In this document: positions 23,401 to 33,687 of the stretch, piece by piece
Layout of the letters: every line of letters begins with the position of its first letter
How positions within the stretch are numbered: position 1 is the stretch's first letter
Assembly: GCA_011317545.1 (NCBI GenBank)
Contig: WUJK01000005.1
Location: forward strand, 124,001-188,000
Length of the DNA: 64,000 bases
Reading direction: 5' to 3'
DNA from: Coniella vitis
Taxonomy: Eukaryota; Ascomycota; Sordariomycetes; Diaporthales; Schizoparmaceae
Notes under the pieces: generated by a model
Told to the model about the DNA's origin: nothing
What the model saw: the letters and a program-made list of their open reading frames with translations, nothing else
Database searches by the model: none
Program-made: the position numbers and the translations under genes

Positions 23401-25390
23401 GGCAAGTCGAGGGGCCAAATCAAAACCGCATCATCCTCGGCGTCGGTCGCAAGTCACGACACCAAACGCCCCTTGACAGGAGGGAGAGTGAGCAATAAGG
23501 TGCATGGCCATGCGAACGGCAGTCTGGGGGTAAAAGATCCGATTCGTGTCGGCGCCCAAGATGATGTAGGTGTCGTGTCGTGCAAAGATCTACCATAGTA
23601 TCTGTGTCTTTACCTTGTGAACTCAGGTCCGGCTGGGCGAGAAAAGCCATCTCCAGCTTGTCTGCTCTCGTCGTTATCTTGTTCGCTTCTTCTTCTTTTT
23701 TTCACTATTTCCCTTTTCATCCTTCATCTCATCATTTATGTCCACCCCGCAATGCTGGCAAAGCAAGCCAGTGGCTGTCCTCACCTAGATAGAAAAAGAC
23801 CTGCTCAGCCACTCCGTACCAAATAGCAACACGTGGCTCACCATGCTTTGCAGAGCGCCACGGCTCAAGCTCGAGTCAATCAGCACCAATCGATACCCTT
23901 CCTAAAGCCCCATGAGATGGCTTCTCGTGTCAATCTGGCCAATGCGCATTGCCTGTTACCCGTGGTTTCATAAGTTGTGGTTGTATCATCATAGGAGACA
24001 GACAATAAACCAAGCTATATTGGTGGCCCAAACCTAATTCACCAAATGCCACGCTTCGTTTCAACCTCTTCTGTCAGAGGCTCTCAAAAAAGGCTATGGC
24101 CACATACAGCACCTCGGCTGCTGGGTAAACAAGCACGATTCTCGCTCATCAAGGGCAACAAATAAGTTGAAACAATAAAACTCACAACCCCCCACTCAGG
24201 GCATGGAAATCTCACAATATAACATTTCCACTCACTAGTCAAAACGCTCCTATCTCATTAAAAAAAAAAATACAATCCTCTCTAACCAAACATTAATATT
24301 AAAAAAAAAAGATATTAACCCTCAGATCACAAACCGGCCCTTGAAACAGCCAACCAACCAGCCAGCCAGCCAGCTAGCCAGACAACCTACCAGACCCTTT
24401 CCAAGCATGACATGGAAGTAGATACTCCGGAGAACAACCACGGCCACGACACGAACATAATAAGCAAGGAACTAACGAACGAACGAACGAACGAGCTACC
24501 TAACCGACCCGCCCGCGCCCGCCTTGTTTTGCCCATTTCGCTTCCCCGTTAGCCGCGGGCCCGCGCCCAGCGCTCAGGCCAGACAAGAGGGGGGTTGGGA
24601 ATGGGGGGGGGGGAGAGGATTGGGAGCCCCGGTCCCCGTTTGTTCTCGGCAAAACGGATAAAGAAAGACAAGAAAGAGGAAGGGGGAAAGGGAAAAGGGA
24701 AAGGAGGGTAGAAGGTTTGGAAACGATGGATTGGCTTCGACTGGATGCAATCTACTTATATAAGCAGAGATGACTAAAGAATGGTTTCTTGTAGTTGAAT
24801 CTTGGGATAACCGGCGCATTGTGGGCATGTCCAACTCTGCACGTATGTAGGTCAGGCTGGCTTCTTTTTCGTTTCTTCAACACTCTCCATCAACAAATCG
24901 AGAAAAGGCCAAGAACAGCTAATATTACAAGCAAGCAAAGCAAGCCAGCCAGCCGAAAAAAAGCCCTTGTCCACGTACTGCACCATTCCACAGACCGGGT
25001 AATGCTTGCTACTTAACGTAAAGCGTTTGGGAACACTGGGGAAGAGCGGCAAGAGCGGGTATCTTATTCTGGTTTGGGTGTGCCGACGAGGTGCATAATT
25101 TATTACTTTTTACTTGACGTGCAACGTTCTGACTTGTGAGACATGCGATTGTCATGTTACTATGTACTATTCTAACGCCTTGTGCACATGTATGTCGTAG
25201 GTGAGGCGCTTCTCGTACCCTTCTCCTGTGGTAAACGTAGGTCCATACAGTGGACTTTTTCTTTCGTACATGGCACTATAATATTGATTCGTGCCAAACA
25301 GGGCACCTACCTAGTTGAATTTGCCATTGAAATCCCCGAGATCTGCACTCACATTTCTTTCTTCATCTTGCAAAATCTTGGAACAAATGC
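20471..25390. other. Gene-poor region with many copies of the dispersed motif
   Basis: Almost 5 kb without a supported gene. The left part is GC-rich with broken CAGG/GGCC-type tracts. TACTATGTAC-type motifs occur at about 20931-20946, 21773-21792, 21996-22020, 22278-22312, 22732-22789, 23030-23042 and 25158-25170. Near 24300-24500 there are A runs, CCAGCCAGCC and ACGA tetranucleotide repeats, and near 24603 a run of eleven G. Open frames are short, lack start context and domains, and often sit opposite one another, as expected of non-coding GC-rich DNA. Confidence 0.5.
21996..22020. repeat. Tandem copies of the dispersed motif (CTATGTA)n
   Basis: CACTATGTACTATGTACTAT continues to GTACG here, giving three tandem 7-base units. 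This is the clearest tandem expansion of the motif that is otherwise found singly through the intergenic DNA. Confidence 0.75.
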
Positions 25391-25410
25391 GAGAGGGAGA
25401 GAGAGAGAGA

Positions 25411-25440
<30 letters not shown>
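25391..25440. repeat. (GA)n(GT)n compound microsatellite
   Basis: A GA run switches directly to a GT run of about 13 units. It is in non-coding DNA. Alternating purine-pyrimidine GT tracts can adopt Z-DNA; that is a general property, not shown here. Confidence 0.9.
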
Positions 25441-25442
<2 letters not shown>

Positions 25443-25793
25443 CCCGTTTTCCCAAGTCATTCTTGATTTGGGCCCGTTTGGGTTGGTGTGTTCCGTGTCT
25501 TCCATGGTCGTTTGTTTGTTCTTTTTAAGATTGCATTACATAGTACGCCCTGGTGACAGGTCGTCAACCCGGCTCTGCATGTGTGGTCTGAATGGTTCTG
25601 GACCTCTTCGTTGTGCGTAGATCACCACCTTGATGAGCGTTTGTCGAAGAAAGAAAGGGAAAAAAAAGCTCACCACACACGTCAAAGCACAGGAAATAAA
25701 GAATACGAGAAAGGAAAAAAGAAGGGGAAGAAGAAGATCAAGTTTGGCAAGACGTCATAGGATTGTCATGTTCCTGTCGAGCAGAAACCCATG

Positions 25794-25877
25794 TCTCTCT
25801 CTCTCTCTCTCTCTGTGTGTTTCTCTTTTTTCTCTTTTTTCTCTTTTTTCTCTTTTTTCTCTTTTTTCTCTTTTTTC
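25794..25877. repeat. (CT)n microsatellite followed by a 9-base (TTTTTTCTC)n minisatellite
   Basis: About ten CT units (25794-25814) are followed by a short GT stretch and then about six copies of TTTTTTCTC. The whole 80-base tract is almost pure pyrimidine on the plus strand. It drives a spurious Phe/Ser-rich frame that should not be called a gene. Confidence 0.9.
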
Positions 25878-27959
25878 TTCTTTCCTGCCTGTCAAACACT
25901 ACGTACTATGATTTACGCAGAAGTAGACACCGTTGGGGAGGGAGGGAGGGGTGTTTATTGTTGGCGTAGTAGTACGAGAATGTGGACATAGAGACTAGAG
26001 AAGCTGCTCATGTTTGGGATCTCAGCTTTTGCTTGATTGCTCGTCAAGGAACTGTCCTCCGTCATCGACGGGGATGGCATTGAGAATGTTAATGTGAAAA
26101 AAATGAAAATGAAAAAAAAAACGGTCTTGTTGAACAGGGAAAAGGTTCGTTGTGAAACAATGACTCTGACATAATAGTGGAACAAAACACAGTGGGTGTT
26201 TCTTGGAATTCCGCAATCCCAGTCAAACAGATCAGTGTATATCATAGCAAACACAAAAAACCCCCCGTGGGAAAGAAAGACCAGAGTTTAAACCCGCGAT
26301 GGCATCGTGATCTTGGGCAGAAAGGGGGCGAGGGGTGTTTGCGGGTTGACGACAGTATGCCTATGGGTCTCTACTATGTACTATGATTGGATGTCGGTCA
26401 TTTCTGTCACTTTTTATTTCAGCCTGGACAGTTCATCGCACGGCAAGAAGAATGCCTCTCTCTCTGTGTCAGTTCTGATTGGATCAGCGACGGAGTAGTC
26501 AGCTACGAGTGGAAAGGATCGTCTCGTCTCGAAACTAGGTATTATCCTATGACAGGCCCAACTCAGGCTTTACCACTGGTCTCATTGTTTATTATTGTTA
26601 TTCTTCTTATTCCCGTCTTGTGTCAAAGTACTTAATGTTGCGCCCGAGCTCGAAATAATAAGGGGGCAAGAAAAGACCGCAATCTTGATCCATGGCTCGT
26701 TTAACTCATTGGTCGCTTCCATTCGTCTTGTTGTCTACGAGAGCCTAGGCAGCTATATTCGTCAAAGGGAGCCCTTGCTGTTTGGAAGATTCCCGACGGA
26801 TCGCCGTAAGCATACATGTATAATAGACTTGAAGTGGTTGACTGTATTGTTCGGTACCAATAGCCATACTCTGGCCGATTCTAGGAATGATAACATTGAG
26901 ACTTTTGGCAAATGAGGATAGTCACAGATATTGCCTATAGCCTGGGGATATGTCACCACCAATTTCATTCGCTTGTGCCGAGATTCCAGAATTTTGTGAC
27001 TCGCTAACGGTCAAAAGAGAATAGGAGGACGTCACGAACAATGCTTCTTACAGCATCGCCATACATTGAAGAGGTTTCCTGCAAGGTATAATCGTCGGCT
27101 TAAGTATTTTCTGTCTTGCTTGTCGCTTTGACCTGTGATCGATTCTATTATACTTGATAGTGAAATCAATTGGTGATGCAGGATCTGGTCATTTCGAGAC
27201 AATAAAGCGCAGCCACTATCGCTGACCAATGTCACGTACATGACCAACCACGACAAAGAGGAAGCAGCAAATATGCTGGGGCTTGTAACTAAAGTACTCA
27301 CGGTTGTGTGAATCAAAATAACGAGAGTATATACCAAACCAAAAGACGTTGTCTCAAGCGGTTTTCCAGATTCTCAGGTTAGCTGACAGTCTTTATAACG
27401 TAAAGATAACATACACGAGGGCAATACAACTATCTCGGTATACACATACTTGAAGATTCTGAGAGCCGTCATCAAGTATTCGAACTCGCATTCCTCGACG
27501 GAAATGTGTTGGTTACCTTGTAGATAATGCCGTCCTCTAGAATAGACTCAGGTGCTATATATGTTCTTATCATGTGAATCAGACACAAACACATGAGAGC
27601 CTGCCTGTGAGTCTAATGAAAACGAAGCGCAGTTCAACCGCCTCGAAAATACAGACTCCTAGCTAAAAGAGAGATATATGTATGTATATTCCACTAGCCC
27701 CGTCGATTGAAATCACTGGTTCCAATATACATGTGTCAACATCGTCTTTTACTAAGTGATATTGGAGTCTCAGTTTAGGGGAATATACTTGTTGATTGAC
27801 AAAAGAAGAATGTTTCTGGAGTCCTATGACCGACATACACTGCATAAAGAAAAGAAACCTGAAAGTGTGTCTTGTCATCAAATACAATCGTTATATTACC
27901 GGATCACACGATATCCGCGCTCTACAAATGCTTCCAGCTGATGCCCACCTCTGCTAGGC
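25878..27959. other. AT-rich gene-poor region
   Basis: Two kilobases without a supported gene. Motif copies lie at 25902-25912 and 26371-26387. From about 26590 the DNA becomes clearly AT-richer and stop codons are frequent in all frames. This continues through the possible relic at 27960-28857 and would fit old sequence altered by repeat-induced point mutation, although no second copy is available here to test that. Confidence 0.45.
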
Positions 27960-28857
27960 CTACATGTCGATACAAATCCATACATATTGGTGCTCAATCT
28001 CTTGCATATCCTCAAAGACAGGCTCAAATGTTTGCTGTAACGTGTTCCACACACCGGGAAACGGGGCATTGTTGAAACAAATAAAACCTCGCTTTCCGGA
28101 ATCGTGGAAAATTATGAGACTTGGGTAATCTTCTTCTTCTTCTTCAAGGTAATTCTCCCGGGTGGGTGGCATTCCAAGGACATTAAAAAAAAGACCATTA
28201 CTATGTATATGTGCTTCAACGTTCCAGTCCAGGAACGAGCTGCCCGCGTGCGGCAAGGTAAATGAGAAAGTCCATGTATTATTTGTTGTCAGAATAGGTG
28301 TCTCCTGGCTATTTAATGTAAGACGTAACATGTAATGCATATGAAAAGCATTCCAGGGCAATTCCAAGTCTCACGAGTGAATATGTTTGGCACTTCACTT
28401 ATATCGAGCACCACATGCTCAAGTATTTGCTGCACCTCTCTGCTCTCCACTAAGCCATGAAATCCTCCCAGACGAGTCGATTATTGCCCTGAAAAGCGTC
28501 AAGAAGCAATTCCACAGAATGTGATAGAATCGAGTTTCGAGTGGCAGGCGAAATCAAAGCCAACGTGATGGAATGGCAAAAAAGGCCCGTCGTCTCCTGT
28601 GTGAGCTCTCATGGAAAGCGACACGAGTCTCTCTGACGACTCAAATTACGAAGATATCCAAACCAGGCCGACAGCATGCTCAAATGCGTAGCACGATCTA
28701 CCTACTCTACGCAGTGTACTAGAGGCAAAGTTGTTTGCCCTCGCCAACTTGTTGAGATGATAACTCGACTCAGAAACTGATAGGGACCGTATTTGGATTC
28801 ATTCCAAAAACACAAATAAAACCAAAAAGTCTGTTCGTCGTCACAAGAAATGATTAT
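27960..28857 (-). pseudogene. Probable decayed protein-coding gene, family unknown
   Basis: On the minus strand one frame is open from 28857 to 28453 apart from stops at about 28702-28704 and 28609-28611, and ends at a TAG at 28450-28452. It includes protein-like segments such as SHSVELLLDAFQGNNRLVWE. A second frame is open from about 28480 to 28313, and a third from 28367 to 27960 (135 codons, with ENYLEEEEEDYPSLIIFHDS and an Asp-Met C-terminus). The frames overlap in order, as expected of a gene with frameshifts and stops. The internal TGA and TAG are both reachable by C-to-T change. The composition is AT-rich. I do not recognise a family. An intact gene with unrecognised introns is possible but less likely. 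Confidence 0.33.
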
Positions 28858-29543
28858 TCATCCGGCTTCCGCTTTAGCTTATTCACTATATAGGTCCCTC
28901 TTATTACATATGCAAATGAATAGGATCACCATTGAAAATTAACCTTCATATATGATTGGACATACAAGCCTCTCAAGCGGCACCGCATGCTGCTTTATAA
29001 GGGAAGAAGGGAACAAAGTTTCTACATCATTATTTGACAGACCTTGATGTCCCGAAAATTACGATAGGACGAGTCTATGTAGGTTTAGAGACAGGTGTTG
29101 ACAAGTGTGTGCGTGCAAAAGTCCTGGTCTGGCTGGTATCCTTCAATTGGCTCAGCCAGTAGGTGACAGGGTGAATGCCTCAATGCTGGTTTGGCACTGA
29201 GCAGATGTCGGAGTAATTGGACGGGACTTATCATGAGCTGTACATATGGTAGACCCTTTGGTTCAGTTATCTGGCCGCTTAGCAATGCCAAGGTCATTAC
29301 CATTGACTCTTTGCATAGTCACATGCTCGTTGATATAATTGACATATGATCTCGCCATGGAGATAAGGCAGACCACCATCTGTCCCATCATAAGAAACAG
29401 CAGCCTGGTTCCTTGCACTCCAACGTTGATCCGCCTGTTTTCTTTCCCGCTTTGGCAGAGACACGGGCTTATTACCCCCGTTACATCACACGTATACCAC
29501 ATACAGAATGATTCCGCATACATCCCAAATGAGTCCAACCACC
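28858..29543. other. AT-rich 3' flank of the p24 gene
   Basis: About 690 bases downstream of the p24 stop. The sequence is AT-rich and without a supported frame; it should include the p24 3' UTR at its right end. Confidence 0.5.
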
Positions 29544-30468
29544 TCACGTCAGCTTCTGCTTGATGAAGAAAGACCGCAGATGCGAAAGTTGCCATGCGCA
29601 GGTACCGCCGAGAACAACCAGTTGAATAAGCATCCACCGGATAACACGTGCGTTTGTAGCTTCGGATTGGTCGCGGAATTCGGCCTCTCGTTCCTGTATG
29701 ACCACCCCAGCGTTAGCAATTGACTTGAAGGACACACTGTACTTATTTCCACGCGCGATTGCAACGCCATATATGCAATGCAAAAGATGCTTTGGATCTG
29801 AAGGAAACCCACTCTTTGGAAGACCTGGTCTCTCCGAATTCCCTGCAGCCGTGAGTTGAGGTCCTTGATTCTGCCCTGGATATCCTCGAGCTTGTTCTTG
29901 TCCTCGCTCTCAATCACGCTCGTCTCACCAATCGTCATGTCGAGCGTCAGCTTGATGCCGCCGTTGGGGTTGTTCGTGCTGAGCCAGGCCGTCTTGCCGC
30001 TGTCGGACGAGGGCAGGAAGCAGATTCTGTGGTCACCGGCCTCGGCGGCGGTGAAGGTGAAGCGGCCGCCGGCGCCGCCCTTTTGCGACACTATGCGGTG
30101 GTGTTGGTCAAAAAGCTCCTGTGGATGGGAAAAGTGCAACTGTTAGTATGATGGCAACTGAATCGACCCATGTAGACAGTAGACACGCAAAGTCGCCTCT
30201 TGGAACTCTTTCCCTTCCACCATTGCCCTGTGGAAAGCAATCAAGGGTGACATACATCGACGGTAATGGAAATGCTGATGCCATCGTGCTTCCACCAAGC
30301 GTGCCGTTGGTCGTCGTACTCCTCTGCGGTGTAGTGGCCCACAACGAGGGTGTCCTTGGGCAGTTCCTCGTAAAAGCACTTTTCGGTGGTGCCGTCAATG
30401 AAAAAGTGCAGTGCCGAGGTGACCTGGGCGAGCGAGCTCAGCGCCAAAAGAGGGAAGAAGGCCCTCAT
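29544..30468 (-). CDS. p24 / EMP24-GP25L family cargo receptor (222 aa, two introns)
   Basis: Exons are 30468-30256, 30118-29813 and 29693-29544; all are in phase 0, with donors GTATGT and GTGGGT. A signal peptide (residues 1-19) is followed by the GOLD domain beginning LHFFIDGTTEKCFYEELPKD. Its paired cysteines are in CFYEEL and HRICF. A coiled coil follows (SEDKNKLEDIQGRIKDLNSR), then a transmembrane helix at about 194-212 and the tail RSFFIKQKLT. The FF pair and the Lys at -3 and -5 form p24-type COPII and COPI sorting signals. The sequence is nearest to the Erp1/TMED4-9 (alpha) branch by its N-terminus, but I leave the symbol open. It cycles between ER and Golgi and helps load GPI-anchored cargo. 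It is divergent from SWC4. Confidence 0.93.
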
Positions 30469-31398
30469 TTTCAGTGTTGCTGCGCGGGAAATGCGCGTCG
30501 ACAGAGGGGACGGAGAGAGCTGTGTAATAGCTGATTAGCTACAAGGAAACGGAGCGGCGTTGTCGCAAGGCCGGCCACGGTGCGGCACTCGTAGGTTGAT
30601 TCGTGTCCTTCTTTGAAGCGACTCGTCGAAGATAGGGAGGATGACACGCCTACTTGGCTAGGCTGCTCGTGTGCCGACGGACGGGGCGTGTGGAAAGTTG
30701 CGCGTTGAGTGGAAGCAAGTGGTTGGACTGTTGCAATTGTTCACTGGCCGTTTGGGTTGAAGAGCCACGGTCTCCAAAATGCACTGGCAGGGGTCCTCAA
30801 TGCACATAGTTGTGACCAGCGGCATCAGGGCCAGCTGCTGCAAGGTCCCCGGCGGTACAGACATAGTAGTACACTATCCAAGTATACCCAGGTACTTATC
30901 ACTATGTACACAGCGTAAGCTGGTGGCCCAAGCTCCTTGACTGTAGTTGCCGGCCGCACTACACCTTATACCGCTGCATCTTGGTGCTCATTGCCAGCCG
31001 CCTTTTCCACCCTCATTCCAATACGCTAAGTAAGCAGTGTGCGGGCTTCCGATTTTGCAAGAGCGCGCCGACTCGCGACAAGACATCCATCATCCAAACA
31101 TCCCATTACAACCCACTTGCTTGCCCATTATACCCCACACTTGGGGCCTCGCAAATACCTTGCTCTCATAGTAGTCCAGAGCCGGTTTATCAATGGTCTT
31201 CTAATCCATACCGCGTTCCAAGCGGTACCTCGCGGCCCAACCGTCCAAGACTTTCAACCAACATCCCCTCCAAGTCCTCACCACGCCCGCCTTTCTCTGT
31301 TGCGCCATCCATCGACGATACCACGATTCCATCGCTCAGTCGACCGACCCCTCCTTCAGGCCAATTCAATTCACACCCACCCCAACCCACTCACAAGA
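30469..31398. promoter_or_regulatory. Divergent promoter region between p24 and SWC4
   Basis: The 930-base region contains both promoters. Motif copies lie at about 30865-30905 (CATAGTAGTACAC and ACTATGTACAC). The last 300 bases before SWC4 are C-rich with many CCA and CAT triplets and look like a long 5' leader. That frame is open to the SWC4 start but has no ATG, so I do not extend the protein. Confidence 0.45.
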
Positions 31399-33687
31399 AT
31401 GGCCTCCAACGACCTCCGCGACGTCCTCAGCCTCCCAACCGCCGACCCTTCCTCCCGCCCGTCCAAGAAATCCAAAGCCGCCGCCGCGCCCAGACCCAAC
31501 CTCAAAGGTCTCGCACGCGAAGTCCAGAGCCTCGGCGGTGATACCCCCATCTCCATCGTCCCCGAGGTCTCCGTCTACAAGAAGCGCCGCCTCATCAACC
31601 GTAAGCCAGCCGCCAAGTGGGAGTTGCGGCCGTTTCGCAACTCGGCCCGCGATGATGCGAGTCTGATCTTGCGGCATTGGAGGCGCAGGACAGAGGAGGA
31701 GGATGGCGCAACTGAGAGTGCCCAGCAGCCACAGCCACAGCCACAACAGCAAGAACAACAACAACAAGAAGGCGAAACGAATGGCGATGCCCCGGCAACA
31801 GGAACAGAAAATGGAAACGGAAATGGCGTGAATGTCACGGCGGCAGGAGAGGACGGAGAACAGCAAAACGGCAGCAGTGGCAACAGCGCCAACGGCGCAA
31901 ATGGCGCGACAAAACCCGAGCCCGAAATTGAAGATTCATCATTTGCAAAGTTCAATGTCAAGGTGCAGGTGCCAGAGTACAATGACGAACAATACGAGGC
32001 GCACTTCCTTAGCGAGGACTGGTCCAAGGACGAAACAGACTACTTGTTTGAGCTGGTCCGCGATTTTCATCTACGCTGGCCACTTATCTGGGACCGCTTT
32101 GACTACGCGCCCAAAAATCACCAGCCGGGGGATATGGATGTGGACGGATCGAGCACCGCCGTTGTGCCCGCGCCAAAGAAGCGAACCATGGAAGATCTCA
32201 AGAAGCGCTATTACGACGTGGCCGCCAAGATGATGGAAATCCAAAAGCCTAAGCAGTACATGACGCAGTTTGAATGGGATATACACACCATGATGCTCAA
32301 CTTTGACCCGGAAAAGGAGGCGCAGCGCAAACGGTTCGCGCTCAACACCATGGCACGAACAGAGGCCGAGGCCAAGGAAGAAGAGTCGCTGCTCATTGAG
32401 GTTAAACGCATCATGGCACGCGCCGAAAGATTCAACGAGGAGCGCAGAGAGTTGTACCAGCGCCTCGAGTACCCACCCTCTGACCAAGACATTAGCGCCT
32501 TCAAGGGCAGCGCCGGCCTGACACAGCTTCTGAACCAGTTGCAGACGCAGAGTCAAGCCCGAAAGCGCAAGCCTATTGCAGGGCCCGATCAGACAGCAAG
32601 CCCAGCTGGGGCGGCACCGAATGCCCAACCGACCAGCGCAGTCTCCGAGACGGCGCCCAACCGGCGTGAGAGCATCGCGGCGCAACCAGCCGCAAACCAT
32701 CGCGAGACAGCAAGTGCCGAGAAAGCTCCTGCGGCAGGCAGCAACAACAACAACAGCGGTGCCGCCGCTAGCAGTAATAGTGCTGCTGCCAGCAACAACA
32801 AGAAAGGCCAGCCACCGCCAGAGCGGCGCAAGCTCAGCGAATACGAAGAGCAAATCTACGGCGTCTCATCCCACGAGAGACTCAGTTCCGGACCGACCTT
32901 CCGCTACGACCGTGTCAATAAGCTCTTTTCGCACAAGAGCGGCCAGCAGCAGCACAGGATACAGACTGTCCTCAATGAGCTCGACATCCCCGCGCGTCTC
33001 AACATGCCTACGGCGACCGTGGTGGCCGAGTACGAGAAGCTTGTACTTGCGGTGACGAGTCTAGTGGATCTGAGGAAGCAAAAAGATAAGATTGAGAATG
33101 AGATTCGTATTGAAGAGGCCAAGAAGGCCGAGCGGGTCAAGGCGAAGAAGCAGGCACTGGGTTTGGATGGCGATGCTGAAGAGGCGGAAGATACCAAGAA
33201 GGAAGGGGCTGCGTCCAAGGCCGAGGCTGGCGCAGATGCGCCTCCTGCTGGAGCGGAAGGAAAGGGAGAAGAAACAGCAAAGTCAACGGCAGCAGCAGCA
33301 ACAACATCAGAGAACAAACCCGCCGAGACAAATGGCAATACATCAGAGAGGAAAACAGATGACGTGCAAGCAAAATCAGCACAGCCAGCAGCAGCCGTCT
33401 CCTCGGACAAAGAGGCACCTTCTACATCAACAGATGGGCCCCAAAACGAAAAGACGGGAGCGCCAAAGGGTAGTGCTGTTGCTACTAGTGCCAGTGTTAA
33501 TGGTGATGGAGACGCTGGCAAAGCCGAAGACAAAGGCGGGGGCGAGGGCGAGGGGAGCAAGGCACATCCCGTTGTCAAACAGGAAGATGAAGTCAGGCCT
33601 GGAAGTAGTGGCGCTTCGCACAATAAGCGAAGCGCCAGTGTGCTCAGTGCGGCATCTGACAAGAGCGCCAAGCGGCAAAAGAAGTGA
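31399..33687 (+). CDS. SWC4: SWR1-complex / NuA4 subunit Swc4 (DMAP1 homologue), 762 aa, intronless
   Basis: The protein starts MASNDLRDVLSLPTADPSSR, as in Swc4/Eaf2/DMAP1. KAAAKWE-like segments (here RKPAAKWELRPFRNSARDD) and FNVKVQVPEYNDEQYEAHF follow. The SANT-like domain is at about residues 205-290 (EDWSKDETDYLFELVRDFH and LKKRYYDVAAKM). The conserved C-terminal YRYDRV-type region reads SGPTFRYDRVNKLF, then RLNMPTATVVAEYEKLV and a coiled coil. Swc4 links the SWR1 remodeller, which deposits H2A.Z, and the NuA4 acetyltransferase. The protein is longer than yeast Swc4 (476 aa). The extra length is in a Gln/Asn/Gly insertion after the N-terminal block and a 180-residue acidic/Ala-Glu tail that is probably disordered. 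It ends with a basic SAKRQKK, possibly nuclear-localising. Confidence 0.93.
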   Translation: MASNDLRDVLSLPTADPSSRPSKKSKAAAAPRPNLKGLAREVQSLGGDTPISIVPEVSVYKKRRLINRKPAAKWELRPFRNSARDDASLILRHWRRRTEEEDGATESAQQPQPQPQQQEQQQQEGETNGDAPATGTENGNGNGVNVTAAGEDGEQQNGSSGNSANGANGATKPEPEIEDSSFAKFNVKVQVPEYNDEQYEAHFLSEDWSKDETDYLFELVRDFHLRWPLIWDRFDYAPKNHQPGDMDVDGSSTAVVPAPKKRTMEDLKKRYYDVAAKMMEIQKPKQYMTQFEWDIHTMMLNFDPEKEAQRKRFALNTMARTEAEAKEEESLLIEVKRIMARAERFNEERRELYQRLEYPPSDQDISAFKGSAGLTQLLNQLQTQSQARKRKPIAGPDQTASPAGAAPNAQPTSAVSETAPNRRESIAAQPAANHRETASAEKAPAAGSNNNNSGAAASSNSAAASNNKKGQPPPERRKLSEYEEQIYGVSSHERLSSGPTFRYDRVNKLFSHKSGQQQHRIQTVLNELDIPARLNMPTATVVAEYEKLVLAVTSLVDLRKQKDKIENEIRIEEAKKAERVKAKKQALGLDGDAEEAEDTKKEGAASKAEAGADAPPAGAEGKGEETAKSTAAAATTSENKPAETNGNTSERKTDDVQAKSAQPAAAVSSDKEAPSTSTDGPQNEKTGAPKGSAVATSASVNGDGDAGKAEDKGGGEGEGSKAHPVVKQEDEVRPGSSGASHNKRSASVLSAASDKSAKRQKK

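Noticed and set aside
31039..31398. N-terminal extension of SWC4
   Set aside because: The frame is open but starts only from a GTG. The first ATG at 31399 matches the known Swc4 N-terminus.
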